54,354 nt of DNA, taken from positions 1-54,354 of the forward strand of contig JAQTYG010000006.1 in assembly GCA_028688375.1 (NCBI GenBank). The letters are read 5' to 3'. Positions 1 through 7,234 of this stretch are shown in pieces. The notes below the pieces were generated by a model. It worked only from the letters and a program-made list of their open reading frames with translations, did no database searches and was not told the DNA's origin. Source of the stretch: Patescibacteria group bacterium. Its GTDB lineage: Bacteria > Patescibacteriota > Patescibacteriia > Magasanikbacterales > GWA2-37-8. Both the position numbers and the translations under genes were made by a program. The stretch's first letter is position 1. Every line of letters starts with the position of its first letter.

Positions 1-118
1 TGCGCGGTAATTTTTTACAAAAATCAATTATTTCTTCACTAAATTTCGCGGTTCTTTCTTCGAGGTCAAAACTCGGTTTAGTTTTTAAAGAATTAGAGCT
101 TATCTGGTCATTGGACAT
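1..118 (-). CDS. Four-helix-bundle (S23/IVS-type) protein, N-terminal part only
   Basis: Read on the minus strand from an ATG at 118-116, the frame is open to the window edge (39 codons) and contains SFDLEERTAKFSEEIIDFC and KKLPR. I recognise this as the start of the small four-helix-bundle family (23S rRNA intervening-sequence protein, S23) that is very common in CPR genomes. The function is unknown; the family is often found in rRNA insertions or beside reverse transcriptases. The first codons (MSNDQI) lie inside a dispersed repeat that recurs at 3.2, 5.4 and 6.2 kb, so the gene start and the repeat are physically the same sequence. Truncated by the window edge. Confidence 0.7.
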   Translation of the reverse strand, partial: MSNDQISSNSLKTKPSFDLEERTAKFSEEIIDFCKKLPR

Positions 119-140
119 TGGGGTTTGGGTTTTAATAAAT
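100..140. repeat. Partial copy of dispersed intergenic repeat family R
   Basis: The stretch TGGTCATTGGACATTGGGG followed by TTTGGG matches the right end of the three longer R copies (3185-3315, 5346-5474, 6106-6230). Here it forms the start region of the four-helix-bundle gene. It is followed by a separate microrepeat of TTGAAAATTAGAAATTG type to about 172. Confidence 0.7.
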
Positions 141-171
141 TGATTGAAAATTAGAAATTGAATATTGAAAA

Positions 172-2514
172 TTACGGCATTCCCGCCGGTGGCTTCCGCT
201 GTCTGTCCTTATAGAAATTATACACTAAAAACAGTCCAATCACAATCAAAAGCAAGGTCCGCCAGTCAATAATCCCCAGCCACCAATACTTGGTGTTCAT
301 GGCGATGTTGGTATGGACGCCACTACCCTCTCTCACCTCAAACGGTTTGCCCTCGTGCGGGGCGTAACCCGGCGCTTCCACGCTTAGATAATACAGACCT
401 TCCGGCACCAGGAAAGAATAGGCGCCACGGGAGTCGGTCACTTGCGGATTTTCCTGTTGGAAGTCCCCGGCTGGCCACATTTCATACGTTTTGGTCTCCG
501 GATTCAGCCAATACAACGCCACTACCGCGCCATTGATGCGCAGTTCCTGATTTTTTCCGACCTTTTCATAAACATAACCCTCCGGGTCAACCACGGTAAT
601 CAACCGCACCTGTTTGGTGCCCAAATCCGGGTCTTCGTAATTCATCACGGTGATAATTTCATACTCACCTTCCGGCACCGGCGCGAAAATACTGGCGGTA
701 TAAATGCCGTCTTTGTCCGGATCGGTGTATTCAAATTCCTGCAACACCAATTTTTCTTCCAGCTTCACCGGCTGTTCCAGCGGGTAGGCCATGACCGGTT
801 CGGCGAAAATTAAAGAATTAAACCACTGCGCCAAAGGCATGGGGATAGAGGCGGTTTCCTGGTCTCGAGATTTGAAAATTAAATAACCCAGCACACTGCT
901 CACCGGGTGATCCGGCCTGACGGATAATTCCAACTGCTTGCCGGAAATGGTTCGGATTTTTTGTACCGCTTTGCCGGTGTCGGACAAACTCAAAGCCACG
1001 TTGAAATCAACCAGCTCGTTGGCGCCACGGGTAAAAATTATATCGGTCGGAATTTTTTGTTTTAAATTTTTCGGCAAATCATTAATTGGCACGGCTTTCA
1101 ACGGCGCCAGTGTGGCCAAATCAACGGACGAAGTCGGTTTCAAGCCAACCACCTGGCTCAAGCCGGGCAGATTGATTTTGGCCGTGCTTAATTTGCCCAA
1201 ATCGGCCATGCGTTTGATGCCGACTCGCTCAAAAGTATTTCTTATGTCAGGCAATTTTTCCGCCAAAGCGACAAACTCTTTCGGCAGCGGCGCGAAAACA
1301 AATCTGATGGTCGGCTTCGGGTCAAGCAACTCCCACGGCTTGCCGCTCATGGAACGCGGTGCCTGACGAGTAACAATTGTTTCCACCGGCGGCAATTGCG
1401 GGGAGGTGGTGAAGCGGGCCACTATTTTTTTAATTTGTGGCAACCATTTGTCAGTAAATAATTTGGCGATGGGCAAACTTGGGCTTTTAAATTGCGGTGG
1501 AATAATTTTCCCCAGTAAAGACGACAGATAATCTTTCACCTGTTCAAAAGCGGACAGTTCTTCTTCGGCCGGCGGAGTAGTGGTCACGGCCGGATGGCCG
1601 GGCGCTTCCGGCGGGGTGATCGGCTCAACCGGCAAATTAATCGCGGCGGTATAAACGATATCGTCAGACAATGTTTCCGAGCATTGTCCCACGCCGTTGC
1701 AGAATTTTACAAAAACGGTTTTCCGGCCATAACCGTCGGACAAATTAAAAAATCCCGTGGTATAAACGGAATTGGGGTCACAAATAATTTTAGAGGTTTC
1801 TTCACCCGGGAAATTATTATTTTCCGATAGCCAGGCGTAAGCGGCGGTGCCACAACGCAAAGTGGTAGTCACCAAACGCGCGGAAGTTTGCACGGCGTCG
1901 TTATCCAAAATCATGTAATATGGCGGCGTCGGTTCAAAACCGCCTCCGCCCGGCAACTGGGGCGAGCCCGGATGGTTGCCTTCGTTGTTGTCGGCCGAAG
2001 AGGTACAGCCGACATCAGCCGGATAATCTATTTTGCCGTCGTTGTCGTCATCCACTCCATTATTGCAAGCCGTGCGCACCGACGCCGGCCGCCAATCGGT
2101 TTTTACCGTGCAATTATCACAATCGAAATTGACGACGCCAAAGTTGTCTCCGCTGGCCTGCCCGGTGAACACTCCGCCCGCGTTTATGATTACTCCGGAA
2201 AAATTCAACCAACCCAAATTCTCGCTCCAGGCGTAGCCGGATAAGGTGCCGTTGCTGTTCATTACTCCGCTGGTGGAGGGGTTAAGATGAATCCAGCCAT
2301 AAAGGTCGTTCCAGGCGTAGCCAGTGAGGGCGCTGTCGGTGATATGAACATTGCCGGTGGCAACGCCGAAATTAATCCAGCCAATTTTGGAACCCCAGGC
2401 ATTTTTTTGAGAACCCGTAATCGTGCCATCGGTGTTGGAAGCAAACGCCGGGACAGCTAAAAACAACACTCCCATTACCACTACCATTGTCGCAATTAGC
2501 GCCCCTCGCTTCAT
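172..2514 (-). CDS. Exported, C-terminally anchored surface protein with GYAW/GWI repeats
   Basis: About 780 aa. I start it at the ATG at 2514, which opens a clear signal peptide (MKRGALIATMV, hydrophobic core, then AVPAFA as cleavage region); the frame extends upstream without a better start. After the signal come three to four short repeats built on GYAW..GWINF, a repeat typical of CPR surface proteins, then an aspartate-rich NGVDDDNDGKIDYP segment that may bind calcium, a Pro-rich linker, and near the C-terminus a carboxypeptidase-regulatory-like fold (DSRGAYSFLVPEGLYYLSVE). It ends in a membrane span (TLLLIVIGLFLVYNF) and a basic tail. Likely anchored in the cytoplasmic membrane facing out; ligand unknown. 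Stands alone between terminators. Confidence 0.8.
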   Translation of the reverse strand: MKRGALIATMVVVMGVLFLAVPAFASNTDGTITGSQKNAWGSKIGWINFGVATGNVHITDSALTGYAWNDLYGWIHLNPSTSGVMNSNGTLSGYAWSENLGWLNFSGVIINAGGVFTGQASGDNFGVVNFDCDNCTVKTDWRPASVRTACNNGVDDDNDGKIDYPADVGCTSSADNNEGNHPGSPQLPGGGGFEPTPPYYMILDNDAVQTSARLVTTTLRCGTAAYAWLSENNNFPGEETSKIICDPNSVYTTGFFNLSDGYGRKTVFVKFCNGVGQCSETLSDDIVYTAAINLPVEPITPPEAPGHPAVTTTPPAEEELSAFEQVKDYLSSLLGKIIPPQFKSPSLPIAKLFTDKWLPQIKKIVARFTTSPQLPPVETIVTRQAPRSMSGKPWELLDPKPTIRFVFAPLPKEFVALAEKLPDIRNTFERVGIKRMADLGKLSTAKINLPGLSQVVGLKPTSSVDLATLAPLKAVPINDLPKNLKQKIPTDIIFTRGANELVDFNVALSLSDTGKAVQKIRTISGKQLELSVRPDHPVSSVLGYLIFKSRDQETASIPMPLAQWFNSLIFAEPVMAYPLEQPVKLEEKLVLQEFEYTDPDKDGIYTASIFAPVPEGEYEIITVMNYEDPDLGTKQVRLITVVDPEGYVYEKVGKNQELRINGAVVALYWLNPETKTYEMWPAGDFQQENPQVTDSRGAYSFLVPEGLYYLSVEAPGYAPHEGKPFEVREGSGVHTNIAMNTKYWWLGIIDWRTLLLIVIGLFLVYNFYKDRQRKPPAGMP

Positions 2515-2654
2515 AAGCTTTTGAATAGCAAAAAATTTACGGAAAAACTCGGCGCTTCCGTTAGCGCCAAGCAATTTCCTATACACTATTATAGCAGATT
2601 AAACCAGACCGATAAAACCAAAGAGGGGCGACTTATCCACAGAAAACAAAAAAT

Positions 2655-2683
2655 CCCGAGTTTACGGGGTTTTTTGTTTTTTG
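2655..2683. terminator. Bidirectional intrinsic terminator
   Basis: AAAAAATCCCGAGTTTACGG followed by GGTTTTTTG forms a short GC stem (CCCG/CGGG) flanked by A and T runs, so it can act on both strands. On the minus strand it would stop transcription coming from the thioredoxin side. Confidence 0.65.
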
Positions 2684-2699
2684 TGTTGTAAAAATATAT

Positions 2700-2835
2700 A
2701 AGCTCGGCAGATGTATGTTGAGGACTATCGCGGAAATTCGACGTCAAAGTCGAATTGAGCGTAAGGGCGACGAGCCCTCAGGCAAGGAGACCCGTGTCCG
2801 AAACATATATTTGGCGAGCTTGTAATTTGTTTTTT
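2700..2835 (+). ncRNA. Structured RNA of unknown family
   Basis: Positions 2700-2719 pair with 2802-2821 in a 20-position helix with 17 Watson-Crick pairs, two G-U pairs and one G-G mismatch. The G-U pairs only work on the plus strand, which fixes the orientation. Inside are a perfect hairpin AATTCGAC/GTCGAATT (loop GTCAAA), GGGC/GCCC (loop GACGA) and GGA.AC/GT.TCC, i.e. a multibranch fold. A T-rich tail (ATTTGTTTTTT) to 2835 follows and could terminate transcription; it overlaps the thioredoxin stop codon on the other strand. No strong promoter is visible. The sequence lacks the signatures I know for SRP RNA, RNase P RNA, tmRNA or the common riboswitches. 6S RNA cannot be excluded because it is defined by shape. 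Confidence 0.55.
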
Positions 2836-3154
2836 AGAGGTGGCCATCAATCAATTCTTTCAGTTTTTCCTTCTGTACTCCCCCGGTTACCTGACCGACC
2901 GGTTCACCGCCGATAAAAACCATAAAAGCCGGGATGCTCATGATGCCGTATTTGCCGGCAATTTCACCATTTTCATCCACGTTCATTTTGCCGATTTTTA
3001 TCTTTTTACCTTCGTACTCTTTGGCCAGCTCGTCCACGATCGGCCCCATCATCTGGCACGGCCCGCACCACGGCGCCCAAAAATCTACGAACACCGGGAT
3101 GTCTGATTTCAAAACTTCAGCTTCAAAATTTGCGTCAGTTAATATGAGTTCCAT
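2834..3154 (-). CDS. trxA: Thioredoxin
   Basis: 106 aa from the ATG at 3154 (MELILTDANF), the usual thioredoxin length; six upstream codons in frame are not needed. The redox site WAPWCGPCQ lies near residue 30, the cis-proline loop is SIPAF, and the glycine-rich end QVTGGVQKEKL is typical. Cytoplasmic thiol-disulfide reductant for ribonucleotide reductase and other clients. No thioredoxin reductase is seen nearby. Its 5' side carries a copy of repeat R, and its stop codon overlaps the T-tail of the RNA on the other strand. Confidence 0.95.
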   Translation of the reverse strand: MELILTDANFEAEVLKSDIPVFVDFWAPWCGPCQMMGPIVDELAKEYEGKKIKIGKMNVDENGEIAGKYGIMSIPAFMVFIGGEPVGQVTGGVQKEKLKELIDGHL

Positions 3155-3184
3155 ATAACTTTTAATTAACAATTATTTTTGTAA

Positions 3185-3315
3185 AGCCCCAAATTCCAAA
3201 CCCCAAAACCCAAATAAATTCTAAACCATAATTTCCAAATTATGAGATCGGCCTTTTGGATTTGGAATTTTCACCACAACTTATTTGGTCATTGGTCATT
3301 GGGATTTGGGATTTT
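3185..3315. repeat. Repeat family R, copy 1
   Basis: About 130 bp. The left half is CCAAA/CCCAAAACCCAAATAAATT, the right half is TTATTTGGTCATTGG with TTGGGATTTGGGATTT, roughly inverted to each other. It sits between trxA and infB and ends at the infB stop codon. Confidence 0.8.
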
Positions 3316-5324
3316 TACGTCAACACCAGTTTTTTCTCTTTTTTCTCTTCCTTAAACGCTTCCAGCACATCCCCGACTTCCACTTTCAATTTGCCTTCAT
3401 ACTGCATACCGCACTCGGTGCCTTCCGGCGCTTCGTTGGCTGACTGTTTACCCACTTGCAAACCGCTGATTTTCCCCAGACCGATAAATTCGCCACGGCG
3501 TTTCACTCTCACTTTGGCGTCCTTGGCCAATTTCCCCGCTTCCACCCGTCCGCCCAAAATCATGGAATTTTTTTCCGTGCGGAAAACTTGCACCACTTTA
3601 AAATTTCCCAATTCAGTCACGATCACTTGCGGGTTTAAAAGTTTTTCCAATTCCTCTTTGACAAAATCAAACAAATCATAAATCACGCGGTAGTGTTTGT
3701 AGTTAATATTTTTTTCGCGAATCATGCCGTCGGCGATGGAAGTGGGAAAAACATTAAAAGCAAAAAGTATGGCGCCCGTAGTTTCGGAGAGCGACACATC
3801 GTCGGGCCCGACGTTGCCCAAACCCTTGCCGACAATTTTCACCGACACTTCATCATTTTTTATTTTTTCCAGCGAGCCGATAATCGCTTCCAGCGAGCCG
3901 AGTGTGTCGGCTTTAACAATCACATTTAGGTATTTTTTTTGTTCGTCGCCGTCTTCAGTCAGCGGTTGAGCCAGTGATTTTTCCGCGCCCAGCTGGGCCG
4001 TTCTTTTGGCTTTAATATCAATGTTTTTGGCCCCGCCGACCGAACCGACATCCAGTACGTCGCCCACTCTCGGCGCCACTTTGAAACCCAAAATTCGAAC
4101 CGGACAACTCGGGCCGGCCTCCAGTAAATTTTCACCGCGATAATTTTTCATGGCGCGAACTTTGCCGTAAATTTCTCCATTGATAACAATCGGGTCATTC
4201 ACTTTCAGCGTGCCGGCTTGCACCAATAATGTCGCCACCGGGCCCTCGCCCTTATCCACGTGCGCTTCAATCACTGTGCCGGCGGCGGCGCGATCCGGAT
4301 TGGCGCGGATGTCATCGGCATGCATATCGGCCACCAAAAGCAAAGTGTCTAAAAGTTTATCAATATTTTTATCAAACTTGGCGGATATTTCCACCATCGG
4401 AATATCCCCGCCCCACTCGTCGGAAATCATCCCGTGTTGCGACAGCTCGGTGCGCACGCGTGTCGGGTCGGCGCCTTCTTTATCAATTTTATTTATCGCC
4501 ACCAAGACCGGCAATTTCGCCGCCTTGATAATATTTATCGCTTCCAAAGTTTGCGGTTTCACGCCATCATCGGCCGCCACCACCAAAATAGCCACGTCCG
4601 CCACTTTCGCCCCGCGAGAACGCATCACGGTAAAGGCCTCGTGGCCGGGGGTATCAATAAAAGTAATCGGCGTTTTAGCTTTGGTTTTTGGGTCGGTCCA
4701 AATCACCTGGTAAGCGCCGATGTGCTGGGTGATACCGCCCGCTTCCGATTCCATCACATTGGTTCGGCGCACCGCGTCCAGCAATTTTGTTTTGCCGTGG
4801 TCTACGTGGCCCATCACTACAATCACCGGCGCGCGGCCGGCGGTTTTTTCTTCGGATAATATTTTGGCTAAACCTTCCGTGTGCGTGTTCGTTTCTTCCG
4901 CGATGATTTCCCCTTCTTCCACTTTGTAACCCAGGTCCTCGGCCATAATCACCGCCGTGTCGCGGTCCAGTTGTTCATTTTGCGTGGCCAAAATTCCACT
5001 CTTCATTAATTCTAAAATCAATTTGTTCAACGGCACATTCAAAGCCATGGCCAAATCTTTCACCGTGATGCGCCCGGGAATTTTTACTGTCGCTCCGCTC
5101 TGCCGGCGCGCCTCTTTTTCCAATTCTTTTTGTTTTTCTCTTTCTTTTTTCTCCCGCTCTTCCAAAATAAATTTAATCCGGCGCCATTCGCGTTTAATTT
5201 GTTCCCCCACCCGGTCGTCAATCTTCACCGCCCGCGCGCCAATATCAAAACCAAACTCAGGCAAAACTTGCAAAAGTTTCGCCGGCGGGACTCTGAGTTG
5301 TCGGGCGAGTTCGCTTACATTCAC
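3315..5324 (-). CDS. infB: Translation initiation factor IF-2
   Basis: 669 aa. No in-frame ATG fits; the GTG at 5324 gives MNVSELARQLRV, the usual IF-2 N-terminal motif. A short charged linker leads to a second IF2_N-type segment (RITVKDLAMALNVPLNKL), then the GTPase domain: G1 GHVDHGKT, G3 DTPGHEAF, G4 NKID. Domains II-IV with the fMet-tRNA binding C-terminal domain follow (KNSMILGGRVEAGKLAKDAK). It places initiator tRNA on the 30S subunit and promotes subunit joining. The N-terminal region is much shorter than the roughly 890 aa of E. coli IF-2, which is common in streamlined genomes. Both flanks carry an R repeat. Confidence 0.96.
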   Translation of the reverse strand: MNVSELARQLRVPPAKLLQVLPEFGFDIGARAVKIDDRVGEQIKREWRRIKFILEEREKKEREKQKELEKEARRQSGATVKIPGRITVKDLAMALNVPLNKLILELMKSGILATQNEQLDRDTAVIMAEDLGYKVEEGEIIAEETNTHTEGLAKILSEEKTAGRAPVIVVMGHVDHGKTKLLDAVRRTNVMESEAGGITQHIGAYQVIWTDPKTKAKTPITFIDTPGHEAFTVMRSRGAKVADVAILVVAADDGVKPQTLEAINIIKAAKLPVLVAINKIDKEGADPTRVRTELSQHGMISDEWGGDIPMVEISAKFDKNIDKLLDTLLLVADMHADDIRANPDRAAAGTVIEAHVDKGEGPVATLLVQAGTLKVNDPIVINGEIYGKVRAMKNYRGENLLEAGPSCPVRILGFKVAPRVGDVLDVGSVGGAKNIDIKAKRTAQLGAEKSLAQPLTEDGDEQKKYLNVIVKADTLGSLEAIIGSLEKIKNDEVSVKIVGKGLGNVGPDDVSLSETTGAILFAFNVFPTSIADGMIREKNINYKHYRVIYDLFDFVKEELEKLLNPQVIVTELGNFKVVQVFRTEKNSMILGGRVEAGKLAKDAKVRVKRRGEFIGLGKISGLQVGKQSANEAPEGTECGMQYEGKLKVEVGDVLEAFKEEKKEKKLVLT

Positions 5325-5345
5325 AGCAATTAACAATTATTTTCT

Positions 5346-5474
5346 CTAAACCCCAATTTTCAAACCCCAAAACCCAAATGAATTCTAAACCCTAATTCCC
5401 AAAATCGTTGTATTTTGATTTGGAATTTTCTCACGATTTATTTGGTCATTGGATATTGGGACTTGGGATTTTAA
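5346..5474. repeat. Repeat family R, copy 2
   Basis: Same layout as the copy on the other side of infB: CCCCAAAACCCAAATGAATT on the left, TTTATTTGGTCATTGG and TTGGGACTTGGGATTT on the right, with a variable AT-rich middle. Confidence 0.8.
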
Positions 5475-5551
5475 TAATATGAAAATTATACTTTATAACA
5501 CGATAAAAGTCAATAACCACCGCACTCATGGCCCGTATTCTTAAAATGCCC

Positions 5552-5580
5552 TTGACACCTTTGCGCTTTATAAGTAAACT
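5552..5580 (+). promoter_or_regulatory. Sigma70-type promoter
   Basis: TTGACA (5552-5557), 17-nt spacer, TAAACT (5575-5580). The predicted leader of about 75 nt starts with a small hairpin TACCCT/AGGGTA and leads to the 111-aa ORF. Confidence 0.6.
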
Positions 5581-5660
5581 CTACCCTCAAAGGGTAAATT
5601 CTTGTTCTTTTTGTTTAAACCACCGCCACGCCGGGGACAATTCCGGGGAAAGCAAAACCA

Positions 5661-5996
5661 ATGCCAAGCACCAGTTCCGTCCCACCGCGCGTCTCACCTT
5701 TCCCAGCCAGAGGGTCTGCCGACCACTGCTATATCACGGGCGAACTGTTCGGTCAGAAAGAAAAAGTGGTGATGATCCCCGTCATAGACGGCGACGAAGA
5801 AAGTAGCCGACCGGCCAAGCTCTACGCTCTGTTCGAGACTCTCGGTCTGATAACAGAGGAAGAGCAGTTCCAGTTCTACCGAAACTTCGTCGGAATCCAT
5901 TGCCACCGCCATTTGCCCGAACTGCTGTGGTTCAAACTCTCACGGCACAGACCCCCGCTCTTTCGCCTGCTTCTCTCGAAGCTCGGCGCCTACTAA
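5661..5996 (+). CDS. Unknown small protein (111 aa)
   Basis: I do not recognise the family. The frame is supported by a promoter about 80 nt upstream, a GGGGAAAG ribosome-binding-like stretch 8 nt before the ATG, and a terminator after the stop. The protein has a basic, Pro-rich start, then an acidic and aromatic middle (DGDEESSRPAKLYALFETLG, EEQFQFYRNF) and a His-rich segment (GIHCHRHLPELLWF). No signal or membrane span. Codon use (GAC, CTC, GGC-rich) is unlike neighbouring infB and truB and resembles purB and the other genes with strong ribosome sites in this window. Confidence 0.5.
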   Translation: MPSTSSVPPRVSPFPARGSADHCYITGELFGQKEKVVMIPVIDGDEESSRPAKLYALFETLGLITEEEQFQFYRNFVGIHCHRHLPELLWFKLSRHRPPLFRLLLSKLGAY

Positions 5997-6044
5997 ACGG
6001 GAGAGGTCCACCCCACCTGCCTCTCCCCCATTCCAACATCAATC

Positions 6045-6079
6045 CGTCCCGGTCTTCCATCGGGGCGGTTTTATTTTTT
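6045..6079 (+). terminator. Intrinsic terminator
   Basis: CCGTCCCG, loop, CGGGGCGG, then TTTTATTTTTTC. It follows the 111-aa ORF. Confidence 0.7.
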
Positions 6080-6105
6080 CAAAAATCTGGTATGATAGAA
6101 ATACA

Positions 6106-6230
6106 AAATATCCAATTCCCAAATCCCAAAACCCAAATAAATTCTAAACCTTAATTCCCAAAATTGTTAAATTATAATTTGGGATTTACAAACGGTTTAT
6201 TTGGTCATTGGACATTGGGGTTTGGGATTT
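6106..6230. repeat. Repeat family R, copy 3
   Basis: CCCAAATCCCAAAACCCAAA on the left and TTATTTGGTCATTGGACATT with GGGGTTTGGGATTT on the right. It fills the space before truB. Read on the minus strand its right end encodes MSNDQIN, the same first residues as the four-helix-bundle gene at the window start. Confidence 0.85.
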
Positions 6231-6261
6231 CGAAATAAAATTACAAAATTTTTTGTTAATT

Positions 6262-6960
6262 ATGTCCTCACTCCCCGATTCCTTCCTTCTCATTGACAAG
6301 CCCGCCAACTGGACCAGCTTTGATGTGGTAAGTGTTGTCAGAAAGCGAGCGCGCGCCGAGCAGGGAATAAAAAACATCAGGGTGGGCCATGCGGGCACGC
6401 TTGACCCGTTCGCCACCGGGCTTTTGATTGTCGGTGTCGGGCGCGAGGCCACCAAACGGTTGGATGAATTTAAGGCCCTGCCAAAAACTTATGTTGCCAC
6501 AATCAGATTGGGCGAGACTTCGGATACGGATGACGGCACCGGCCAAATTTCCAATTTCCAATTTCCAATTTCCAATCAATTTTCAATTCCCGATGAGTCA
6601 ATGATCAAAAAAACGCTTAAAAACTTTACCGGCGAACAGACACAAATCCCGCCGATGTATTCGGCGAAAAAAATTGACGGGCAGAGATTATATAAACTGG
6701 CCCGCGCCGGCCAAACAGTTGAGCGCCAACCGCAAAAAATAAATATTTACGAAATAAAATTTTTAGATTACGCCTGGCCGGATTTAAAAATAGAAGTCAC
6801 CTGCTCTGCCGGCACCTACATCCGTACGCTCGCCCGCGACATCGGCGAGTCCCTCGGCACCGGCGCCTACTGCGTTGCTCTCCGCCGGACAAAAATCGGA
6901 GAATATAAAGTGGAAGAGGCAAGCGAACCGGTGATGTTTGACAAAAAGACAAAAATCTGA
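6262..6960 (+). CDS. truB: tRNA pseudouridine(55) synthase
   Basis: 232 aa from the ATG at 6262 (MSSLPDSFLLIDKPANWTS); an in-frame ATG at 6208 lies inside repeat R and is rejected. It isomerises U55 in the T-loop of tRNAs. The catalytic motif GHAGTLDPFATGLL carries the Asp, followed by TYVATIRLGETSDTDDGTG, PPMYSAKKIDGQRLY and CSAGTYIRTLARDIG. Between these, residues reading ISNFQFPISNQF are encoded by an array of TTTCCAA units (about 6546-6590), a noncoding-type microrepeat sitting in frame in a conserved gene. It has no visible PUA domain. The promoter for the rny leader lies in its last codons. Confidence 0.95.
   Translation: MSSLPDSFLLIDKPANWTSFDVVSVVRKRARAEQGIKNIRVGHAGTLDPFATGLLIVGVGREATKRLDEFKALPKTYVATIRLGETSDTDDGTGQISNFQFPISNQFSIPDESMIKKTLKNFTGEQTQIPPMYSAKKIDGQRLYKLARAGQTVERQPQKINIYEIKFLDYAWPDLKIEVTCSAGTYIRTLARDIGESLGTGAYCVALRRTKIGEYKVEEASEPVMFDKKTKI
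6546..6590. repeat. TTTCCAA microrepeat inside truB
   Basis: Four tandem units of about 7 nt (ATTTCCA) followed by a degenerate tail, in frame inside truB. Confidence 0.75.
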
Positions 6961-6966
6961 TATGAT
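6938..6966 (+). promoter_or_regulatory. Near-consensus promoter for the rny leader
   Basis: TTGACA (6938-6943), exactly 17 nt, TATGAT (6961-6966). It lies within the last truB codons, with a predicted start near 6973, about 260 nt upstream of rny. Confidence 0.8.
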
Positions 6967-6972
6967 AAACGC

Positions 6973-7234
6973 ATAAATAATTAAGTGATCTTTGAGGGAT
7001 TGCTTACCAAGAAGAAACAGCTAAACAGAGCGAAATTCCGGCTGATACCGACCAATAATAAAGCCAAAATATGCTCGCGGATTCCTACGTCAAAACAGAC
7101 CTTCTAAACGCAAACATAATTGCGGCCGATAAGCTTATCGGATAATTTTTGACGTCGGAAAAAGTTTCTTCTTCGTTCCTCGCTTGTTGCGGGGCGCAAG
7201 CCATTCCCCTCAAAAATCTTTGAGGTTTTTTGTT
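6973..7234 (+). promoter_or_regulatory. Structured 5' leader with mutually exclusive helices upstream of rny
   Basis: Long-range helix P1: 6991-7005 (TTTGAGGGATTGCTT) pairs with 7198-7214 (AAGCCATTCCCCTCAAA) with a small bulge and one mismatch. P2: 7009-7018 AAGAAGAAAC with 7164-7173 GTTTCTTCTT. P3: TTCCTACGTCAAAA near 7082 with TTTTGACGTCGGAA near 7147, one mismatch. A perfect palindromic hairpin CCGATAAG/CTTATCGG lies inside P3. The 3' strand of P1 (7208-7214) is also the 5' arm of a perfect hairpin CCTCAAA-AATC-TTTGAGG (7208-7225) followed by six T. The 3' arm holds GAGG, the only ribosome binding site for rny, 9 nt before the ATG. The two pairings cannot coexist, which is the logic of an attenuator or riboswitch. 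The family is not one I can name. Confidence 0.7.
7071..7145 (+). CDS. Possible 24-aa leader peptide in the rny leader
   Basis: ATG at 7071 to TAA at 7145, encoding a short acidic/hydrophobic peptide ending NIIAADKLIG. It lies across the P3 helix of the leader. It has no ribosome binding site, so it may be chance. If translated, a ribosome on it would disturb P3. Confidence 0.2.
   Translation: MLADSYVKTDLLNANIIAADKLIG

Noticed and set aside
2632-2640. DnaA-box-like TTATCCACA
   Set aside because: Single site; no cluster, no AT-rich unwinding element, no dnaA or dnaN nearby, so not an origin.
6985-7232. tmRNA or 6S RNA as explanation of the rny leader
   Set aside because: No tRNA-like 3' end or Ala-rich tag as in tmRNA; the competing terminator/ribosome-site hairpin directly before rny argues for a cis leader. 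6S is not strictly excluded.
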